NCBI GenBank assembly: GCA_045538425.1
Contig: JAZSRJ010000062.1
Location: forward strand, 1-28,703
Reading direction: 5' to 3'
DNA: 28,703 bases
From: CALVJJ01 sp045538425
GTDB lineage: Bacteria > Bacillota > Clostridia > Christensenellales > UBA1242
In this document: positions 22,848 to 28,703 of the stretch, piece after piece
How the letters are laid out: each line of letters opens with the position of its first letter
Position numbering within the stretch: the first letter of the stretch is position 1
The notes under the pieces: model-generated
Seen by the model: the letters and a program-made list of their open reading frames with translations, nothing else
Databases searched by the model: none
Told to the model about the DNA's origin: nothing
Position numbers and translations under genes: made by a program

Positions 22848-24509
22848 ATGAATAATTACGAAAAGATAGCAGAACTGCTATTTCCTAACATTACAAAAAC
22901 GCCACAATATTATGAAGACCTATATCCAAGACGTCAATTAAAAGAAGGCGCGATGGTAACTCGTTTTGCACCAAGTCCAACAGGGTATGTGCATATGGGT
23001 AGTCTGCTTACATGCTTTTACGACTATATCTTGGCAAAACAATCAGGCGGTGTCTTTTATTTGCGTATCGAAGATACGGACTTAGAACGTACGATTGATC
23101 ATGGGGTAGAAGGGATTGTTGAAGACTTAGCGGCTTTTGCGATTCGAGCAGATGAAGGCGTAGATCTTGACCTAAAATCCTATGGCAACTATGGTCCATA
23201 TGTCCAAACACAAAGACAAGAAATCTATCTTACCTATGCAAAAGATCTAGTTAGACGAGGACTTGCTTATCCATGTTTTTGTACCAAAGAACAACTCAAT
23301 GATATTAGACAACAACAAGAAGAGAAAAAAGAAGTCCAAATTGGATACTATGGAAAATATGCTACTTGTCGTAATCTTACACCAGAACAAGTAGATGCTA
23401 ATCTAAAAGCAGGAAAACCTTTTGTGATTCGTTTTAAGGCTACAGCAGGTGTTGGGGATAGAGTAGAATTTTGTGATGCACTTCGTGGACATCAAGAGAT
23501 GGCAGACAATGTCAATGATGTTGTTATTATCAAATCTAAGACAATGTTGCCTCCATACAACTTTGCTCATGCGATTGATGATCATTTGATGGGTACAACC
23601 ACTGTTATTCGTAGCAATGAGTGGTACAATTCTGTCCCAGAACATATGCAATTGTTCCGTGCACTTGGTTTCCAACAACCAGAATATTGTCATGTTGCAT
23701 TTGTACAAAGATTTGACCAAGAAACAGGACAAAAGCGTAAAATTAGCAAACGTAAAGACCCAGAAACTGCTGTAAGTGCAATGGTGCAAGCAGGGTATCC
23801 AATTGATAGTGTCATGGAATACTTGTATACAATTGCCAATACCAATTTTGAAGAATGGCGTATTGCTAACCCAGATAAGGATAGAAGCGAATTTGTCATC
23901 ACAATGGACAAAATGAGTCTTAGTGGGGCATTGTTTGATCTAGATAAGTTTAATGATGTTAGCAAAAATGTTATTAGTAAAATGACCGCTCAAAAAGTCT
24001 ATGATCTAACATTAGCTTGGGCAAAACAGTTTAATCCAGAATGGGCAAGTGTTTTAGAGCGTGATCCACAATATAGTATTGGTATGTTTGATATCGATAG
24101 AGGCAATGCAAAACCAAGAAAAGATATTGTAAAATGGGAAGATACAGTCAACTTATATCACTATTTCTTCCATGATGTGGATACATACGAAACAGACGAC
24201 ACATGGCATAAAGAAGACTTAAAAACAATTTTTGATAGATATATCAACGCATTTGATGCGAATGTAGATAATGCTACATGGTTTGAAATGGTGAAATCTA
24301 TTGGAGAAGACTTGGGGTATTGTCCACAAGTAAAAGAATATAAAAAACATCCAGAAGACTATAAGGGACACTGTGGTGCAGTATGCAACTATATTCGTGT
24401 TGCATTGACTGGTAGAAAAAATACGCCAGACTTATTCAGTATCTGTCGTCTAATGGGAAAAGATATGATGAAGGCAAGACTAGATGCATTCTTGCAAAAA
24501 ATACAATAA
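22848..24509 (+). CDS. gltX: Glutamate--tRNA ligase (long clostridial type)
   Basis: Class I synthetase that charges tRNA-Glu. FAPSPTGYVHMGS (40-52) holds the HIGH-type motif, and KRKISKR (296-302) is the KMSKS equivalent. LRIEDTDLER and the catalytic core between them are intact. The 553 residues exceed the usual 480-500: about 36 residues precede the core (IAELLFPNITKTPQYYEDLYP), as I recall from a GluRS form common in Clostridia. Whether it also charges tRNA-Gln cannot be told. An in-frame TTG at 22818 lies in the terminator hairpin; GAGGGAG (22838-22844) selects the ATG at 22848. The ABC-F gene follows 12 nt after its stop codon. Confidence 0.94.
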   Translation: MNNYEKIAELLFPNITKTPQYYEDLYPRRQLKEGAMVTRFAPSPTGYVHMGSLLTCFYDYILAKQSGGVFYLRIEDTDLERTIDHGVEGIVEDLAAFAIRADEGVDLDLKSYGNYGPYVQTQRQEIYLTYAKDLVRRGLAYPCFCTKEQLNDIRQQQEEKKEVQIGYYGKYATCRNLTPEQVDANLKAGKPFVIRFKATAGVGDRVEFCDALRGHQEMADNVNDVVIIKSKTMLPPYNFAHAIDDHLMGTTTVIRSNEWYNSVPEHMQLFRALGFQQPEYCHVAFVQRFDQETGQKRKISKRKDPETAVSAMVQAGYPIDSVMEYLYTIANTNFEEWRIANPDKDRSEFVITMDKMSLSGALFDLDKFNDVSKNVISKMTAQKVYDLTLAWAKQFNPEWASVLERDPQYSIGMFDIDRGNAKPRKDIVKWEDTVNLYHYFFHDVDTYETDDTWHKEDLKTIFDRYINAFDANVDNATWFEMVKSIGEDLGYCPQVKEYKKHPEDYKGHCGAVCNYIRVALTGRKNTPDLFSICRLMGKDMMKARLDAFLQKIQ

Positions 24510-24521
24510 AGGAAAATACGA

Positions 24522-26075
24522 ATGGCGATTATAGAGATCAACAACCTGTCACACAATTACGGCGACAAACAGATTTTGTTGGATACAAGTTTTGTTCTCA
24601 ATAATGGAGAAAAAATAGGCCTTACAGGTGTCAATGGCGCAGGGAAAAGTAGTCTGATCAAAATCATGATGGGACAAGTTATTCCGGATAATGCCCAAAT
24701 GTATTTTAACAGAAAATACAGTATAGGATACCTAGACCAACACGCAGAAATCAACGGAAGCCAAACCATCAAACAATATTTGTCAGGTGCTTTTGCAAAA
24801 CTATATGAAGTAGAGGCAAAACTGAATACTATCAACGAGAGTTTGGCAACCGAAACCAACCCAAATCGATTAGAAAAACTGCTGAATCAAAGTGGTGATT
24901 TGTTCGAATACTTACAAGAAAACAATTTTTACCAAATTGATAGCGATATTGACAAAATTGCAGCAGGACTTGGAGTCACAGCATTGGGACTTACAACCAA
25001 TGTCAATACACTGAGTGGTGGACAAAGAGCGAAAGTTTTGCTTGCAAAATTGTTGTTAGAAAATCCAGATGTTATGATACTGGATGAGCCTACCAACTTT
25101 CTAGACGTTGCACACATTGATTGGTTGGTTAAGTTCATCAATTCTAGTGATAAAGCATTTGTGATTGTGAGTCATGATCCACATTTTCTTAATAGTGTGG
25201 TCAATGTTATCTGTGATATAGACAATCAAAAAATTGTGAGATATACCGGTAATTTGGACAAAGCAATGGCGATTAAGGAAGAGCGTAGACGTCTATATGA
25301 AAAAGCCTATGAATCCCAACAAAAAGAGATTAAAAAACTAGAAGACTACATTGCTCGTAATAAAGCAAGAGCAGCAACAGCCCGTATGGCATCTTCAAGA
25401 GAAAAACGTATTGAAAAAATGGACATCTTGGATAAACCAAGCGAACAAATCAAACCAACATTCCGTTTCAAACTAAAACCATTTGGCGGACAAATGATGG
25501 TGAGAGTACAAGACTTGGTAGTAGGATATACAAAACCATTGTTAAAGCCAATTAGCTTTGAAATCAATAGTGGAGAGATTGTTGCGATTACTGGTTTTAA
25601 TGGAATTGGAAAGTCAACACTGCTAAAAACCATTTGTGGTATTATTCCACAACTTGGAGGAGAGGTGGAGATTGCACGTAATGTCAAAATGGGGTATTAC
25701 GAACAAGAAAATGACTTTCATGGATTTTCAGGAACACCACTCATGTACATGCGACAAGAATTTCCAAAGATCAATGACAAGGAGTTACGTTCTTACTTAA
25801 GTCATAGTGGACTTAGTACACTTCATTGTCAAAAACAAATTGAACAATTGAGTGGTGGAGAGCAAAGCAAAATCAAAATATGTGTGCTAACCATCAAAGA
25901 AAGCAATTTGCTTGTTCTTGACGAACCTACCAATCATTTGGACAAATTTGCGATAGAATGCTTAAAAGAGGCAATTCAACAATTTGGTGGATCTGTCTTG
26001 CTTGTTAGTCACGAAAAAGCTTTTGTAAAAGAGGTGGCAGACAAGGTAATTGAATTGGATAAGATGCACCTATAG
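24522..26075 (+). CDS. ABC-F family ATPase (ribosome-associated type)
   Basis: A soluble protein with two ATPase domains and no membrane part, as in ABC-F factors that bind the ribosomal E site. Domain 1 has Walker A GVNGAGKS (36-43), signature LSGGQ (164-168) and Walker B ILDEPTNFLD (186-195). Domain 2 has GFNGIGKST (358-366), LSGGE (443-447) and LDEPTNHLD (466-474). Between them, about 243-305 is a charged helical linker (rich in Lys, Arg, Glu, Ala) like the P-site tRNA-interaction motif. At 517 residues it resembles housekeeping ABC-F proteins (YkpA/YdiF type), not clearly a resistance factor. Lying between gltX and metG supports a translation role. metG starts 9 nt after its TAG stop codon. 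Confidence 0.93.
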   Translation: MAIIEINNLSHNYGDKQILLDTSFVLNNGEKIGLTGVNGAGKSSLIKIMMGQVIPDNAQMYFNRKYSIGYLDQHAEINGSQTIKQYLSGAFAKLYEVEAKLNTINESLATETNPNRLEKLLNQSGDLFEYLQENNFYQIDSDIDKIAAGLGVTALGLTTNVNTLSGGQRAKVLLAKLLLENPDVMILDEPTNFLDVAHIDWLVKFINSSDKAFVIVSHDPHFLNSVVNVICDIDNQKIVRYTGNLDKAMAIKEERRRLYEKAYESQQKEIKKLEDYIARNKARAATARMASSREKRIEKMDILDKPSEQIKPTFRFKLKPFGGQMMVRVQDLVVGYTKPLLKPISFEINSGEIVAITGFNGIGKSTLLKTICGIIPQLGGEVEIARNVKMGYYEQENDFHGFSGTPLMYMRQEFPKINDKELRSYLSHSGLSTLHCQKQIEQLSGGEQSKIKICVLTIKESNLLVLDEPTNHLDKFAIECLKEAIQQFGGSVLLVSHEKAFVKEVADKVIELDKMHL

Positions 26076-26084
26076 GAGAGATAT

Positions 26085-28016
26085 ATGAAAGAAAAATATT
26101 ATATTACAACACCAATCTATTATGCGAGTGGTCAATTGCATTTGGGACATTGTTATACAACTGTTTTGACAGATGCTTGTGCTAGATACCAAAGACTAGC
26201 GGGTAAAGATGTTTTTTTCTTAACCGGTAGTGACGAACATGGTCTTAAGATTGCGAGAAAGGCAGAAGAAAGAGGGCTTTCTCCACAAGCATATACAGAT
26301 GAGATTGTTGCAGGATTCAAGAATGTTTGGGAAAAACTCAATATTTCTTATGATAAGTTTATCCGTACAACAGATGCTGATCACGTAAAATTAGCACAAG
26401 ATATGTTCCAAAAACTTTATGATAAAGGGGATATCTACAAATCTTCTTATGAAGGATTGTATTGTGTACCATGTGAGTCTTTCTTTACAGATAGTCAAGT
26501 TGTGGATGGCAAATGTCCAGATTGTGGTCGACCAGTAGAACTAACAAAAGAAGAAAGCTATTTCTTCAAAATGTCAAAATATACAGACTTCTTAAAGGAT
26601 TTTTATGCTAAAAATCCAGACTTTTTAGTGCCAGAACCAAGAAAGAACGAAATCTATAAAAACTTTATTGAAGGTGGTGTTCAAGACCTTTGTGTGACTC
26701 GTACAACTTTTACATGGGGTGTTCCAGTTCCATTTGATACAAAACACGTCATGTATGTATGGATTGATGCGTTACTTAACTATATTAGTGCACTAGGTTA
26801 TGGCACAAAAGATGATAGTCTTTACCAAAAATATTGGCCAGCTGAAGTGCAATTCGTTGGTAGAGAGATTGCACGTTTTCATGCGGTTATTTGGCCAGTG
26901 TTGTTAAAAGCGTTAGATCTTCCATTACCAAAGCAAATCCATTCTCATGGTTGGATTACGCAAAAAGGTGACAAGATGAGTAAAAGTAGCGGTAATGGAT
27001 TTGACCCATTGGTACTTGCTGATCGTTATAGCACAGATGCTGTTCGTTATTGGATCTTAAAAGATGGCCCAATCTTCAATGATAGTCCATATAGTTCTGA
27101 GATGTTCTTAAAAACAGTCAATGCAGATCTATGTAATGACCTTGGTAATTTGGTTAGTCGTACACTTGCTATGATTACACAAAACTTTGACAAAGTAGTG
27201 CCTGCGTGTGGAGATAGTTTGGCAGAAGATACCGAACTCGAAACAATGGTTAACAATTTGTTGGGTACAACAAAAACCGCAATGGCAGAGCAACGCGTCG
27301 ATGTGGCTATCAATGCCATCTTCAACGTCATTCGTTTTGCCAACAAATATATCGACGTAACCACTCCATGGGTACTTGCAAAAACAGACAGAACAAGACT
27401 TGCAACCGTATTATATCATCTTTATGAAAGTATTCGTAATGTTGCAGTATTGCTTCAAGCATTCTTACCAACAACAGCAGAACGTATTTTTGAGAAACTC
27501 GGTATTGCAAGTGATGATGCTAATCGTGAGTTTGATTCTGTTAGATTCAGTAAAAACAACGAAGGGTATGTCGTAGAAAAAGGTGATGCTTTATTTGCAA
27601 GACTAGATGTGCAAAAAGAAGTACAATTCTTAGATGCTCCAGTAGAACCTAAAAAGAGTGAAACCAAAGTAGAAAAGAAAGGTAAAGAGTTGATTACAAT
27701 TGATGACTTTGACAAAGTAGAACTAGTTGTGGGAAAAGTCATTGCAAGCGAACGTATTGCAAAATCTGAAAAACTATTGAAAAATACAGTAGATATTGGT
27801 GGTGAAATCAGAACCATTGTGTCAGGTATTGCAAAATATTACGAACCAGAACAATTAGTCGGCAAAGAAGTAGTTGTTGTGAAAAACTTAAAACCAATCA
27901 AACTTTGTGGGGTAGAAAGTTTTGGTATGATCCTTTGTGCATCAACTCTTGATAATAAAAACCTTACACTTGTAAGCCCTCGTGATACTATCGGGGCAGG
28001 AAGTGAAGTTTGTTAA
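26085..28016 (+). CDS. metG: Methionine--tRNA ligase with C-terminal tRNA-binding domain
   Basis: Class I synthetase charging elongator and initiator tRNA-Met. HLGH (19-22) and KMSKS (297-301) are the ATP-binding motifs. CVPC (127-130) and CPDC (144-147) form a single zinc knuckle, and WIDALLNYISALGY and FVGREIARFHAVIWP belong to the catalytic core. Residues from about 537 form an EMAPII/Trbp111-type domain (DFDKVELVVGKV ... VSGIAKYYEPEQLVGK ... ESFGMILCAS), preceded by a lysine-rich linker (514-531). The 643 residues match the dimeric Gram-positive form. AGGAG (26074-26078) overlaps the previous stop codon. The stop TAA overlaps the tatD ATG by one base. Confidence 0.97.
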   Translation: MKEKYYITTPIYYASGQLHLGHCYTTVLTDACARYQRLAGKDVFFLTGSDEHGLKIARKAEERGLSPQAYTDEIVAGFKNVWEKLNISYDKFIRTTDADHVKLAQDMFQKLYDKGDIYKSSYEGLYCVPCESFFTDSQVVDGKCPDCGRPVELTKEESYFFKMSKYTDFLKDFYAKNPDFLVPEPRKNEIYKNFIEGGVQDLCVTRTTFTWGVPVPFDTKHVMYVWIDALLNYISALGYGTKDDSLYQKYWPAEVQFVGREIARFHAVIWPVLLKALDLPLPKQIHSHGWITQKGDKMSKSSGNGFDPLVLADRYSTDAVRYWILKDGPIFNDSPYSSEMFLKTVNADLCNDLGNLVSRTLAMITQNFDKVVPACGDSLAEDTELETMVNNLLGTTKTAMAEQRVDVAINAIFNVIRFANKYIDVTTPWVLAKTDRTRLATVLYHLYESIRNVAVLLQAFLPTTAERIFEKLGIASDDANREFDSVRFSKNNEGYVVEKGDALFARLDVQKEVQFLDAPVEPKKSETKVEKKGKELITIDDFDKVELVVGKVIASERIAKSEKLLKNTVDIGGEIRTIVSGIAKYYEPEQLVGKEVVVVKNLKPIKLCGVESFGMILCASTLDNKNLTLVSPRDTIGAGSEVC

Positions 28017-28703
28017 TGATTGATACGCACGCCCATCTTACAGAAGAAGTCTACAACTCTACTAGAAAAAAGATGATAGACTCTTTTGTAGATAATGGTT
28101 TGGAAAAAGTGTTTACTGTTGCATATAACATCCAAAGTTCTATAGATTGTGTAAAACTTGCTGAAAGATATGATCATATTTATGCTATTATTGGTGTACA
28201 TCCTGAAAATTGTGGAGAATATACTGAAGAGACTCGTCAACAACTCAAAGATCTTGCAAAAAGTAAAAAAGTGATTGCTATAGGCGAAATTGGGCTGGAT
28301 TACCACTACGAGGGGTATGATAAAGAAAAACAAAAAGAGGTCTTTATAGATCAAATAAAACTTGCCCACGAGTTACAATTGCCAATTGTGATTCATTTGC
28401 GTGATGCTGTAGCTGATTTGATTGCGGTATTACTACAACATAAAGAATACCTAAAATATGGGGTTCTTGTACATTGTTTTAGTGAAAGTATTGAGAGTTA
28501 TCAAATACTTGAAAAACTAGGCTGTTATGTGGCTTTTGGTGGTGTTGTTACATTCAAAAATGCTAGACGATTGCAAGAAGTGGCAACATATGTCCCTCTA
28601 GACAAAATGGTACTTGAGACCGATTGTCCGTATTTGGCACCAACACCACATAGAGGGGAAGTCAATCAACCAAAATACGTGCGATATGTGGCAGAAAAAA
28701 TTG
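28016..28703 (+). CDS. tatD: TatD-family metal-dependent DNase (3' end cut by the window)
   Basis: TIM-barrel amidohydrolase-type nuclease; the family has 3'-5' exonuclease activity on DNA and RNA. The frame is open from the ATG that overlaps the metG stop (TAATG) to the window end, giving 229 residues of an expected 250-260. Metal-site motifs are IDTHAHL (2-8), GVHPE, GEIGLDYHY, VIHLRDA, HCFSES and LETDCPYLAPTPHRG. There is no separate ribosome binding site beyond the metG tail, so it is likely coupled to metG. The metG-tatD order is common in Gram-positive bacteria and is often followed by rnmV and ksgA. Confidence 0.96.
   Translation, partial: MIDTHAHLTEEVYNSTRKKMIDSFVDNGLEKVFTVAYNIQSSIDCVKLAERYDHIYAIIGVHPENCGEYTEETRQQLKDLAKSKKVIAIGEIGLDYHYEGYDKEKQKEVFIDQIKLAHELQLPIVIHLRDAVADLIAVLLQHKEYLKYGVLVHCFSESIESYQILEKLGCYVAFGGVVTFKNARRLQEVATYVPLDKMVLETDCPYLAPTPHRGEVNQPKYVRYVAEKI

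Noticed and set aside
141..28016. UGA reassignment to tryptophan or glycine
   Set aside because: All genes read through full length with TGG as Trp and no in-frame TGA is needed. Only the lack of TGA stops is notable.
28013..28369. Minus-strand open frame over the start of tatD
   Set aside because: The + strand carries an unmistakable TatD frame starting at the metG stop codon; the minus frame has no recognisable motif and only mirrors it.

Overview
This window reads as a low-GC, Gram-positive-type bacterium (Bacillota, most like an anaerobic Clostridia-type lineage). The evidence is AAGGAG-type ribosome binding sites before most genes, TGnTATACT/TATAAT promoters, the secG-rnr-smpB-ssrA gene order, a 500-residue Mn-dependent phosphoglycerate mutase (gpmI), and a single-chain pyruvate:ferredoxin oxidoreductase (PFOR), which points to fermentation. 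No phage, IS element, CRISPR array, tRNA or rRNA gene was seen. I cannot name a species.

Layout. (1) 1-5019: a terminator of an upstream unit, then a promoter driving dus-like, trmL, pgk, tpiA and gpmI, packed as one unit. Lower glycolysis thus sits behind two tRNA-modification genes; gap and eno are not here. (2) 5040-10366: a small two-TM protein and secG, each with its own promoter; a terminator; rnr; then a smpB promoter with an unusual hairpin leader, smpB, the tmRNA gene ssrA, and directly behind it, with no visible promoter, a membrane-anchored acidic/coiled-coil protein ending at a strong terminator. (3) 10368-12341: a patatin-type lipase behind a palindromic promoter, overlapping a membrane-anchored ComEC-like metallo-beta-lactamase protein. 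(4) 12364-16118: deoB, a shikimate-kinase-like protein without a P-loop, and transketolase, i.e. pentose phosphate handling, ending at a terminator shared with the convergent nifJ. (5) 16117-19645, minus strand: nifJ, the only minus-strand gene. (6) 19685-22833: truA and two envelope proteins of unknown function (a signal-anchored protein and a lipoprotein), ended by a terminator. (7) 22848-28703: gltX, an ABC-F ATPase, metG and tatD (cut by the window end), tightly packed.

Together the genes cover the trunk of sugar fermentation (glycolysis, pentose phosphate links, pyruvate oxidation) and translation or RNA quality control (tRNA modification, two aminoacyl-tRNA synthetases, trans-translation, RNase R, ABC-F).

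Most of the window is ordinary housekeeping. The items I find most worth a second look are: a four-cysteine motif inserted in PFOR; a degenerate shikimate kinase between deoB and tkt; a tmRNA with a 16-residue tag ending IAA that appears co-transcribed with a downstream protein gene; a well-formed promoter only about 7-14 nt before the dus start codon with no ribosome binding site; a complete absence of TGA stop codons in 22 complete genes; and two places where a terminator lies just before a gene that has no visible promoter. I see no convincing new multi-gene system.
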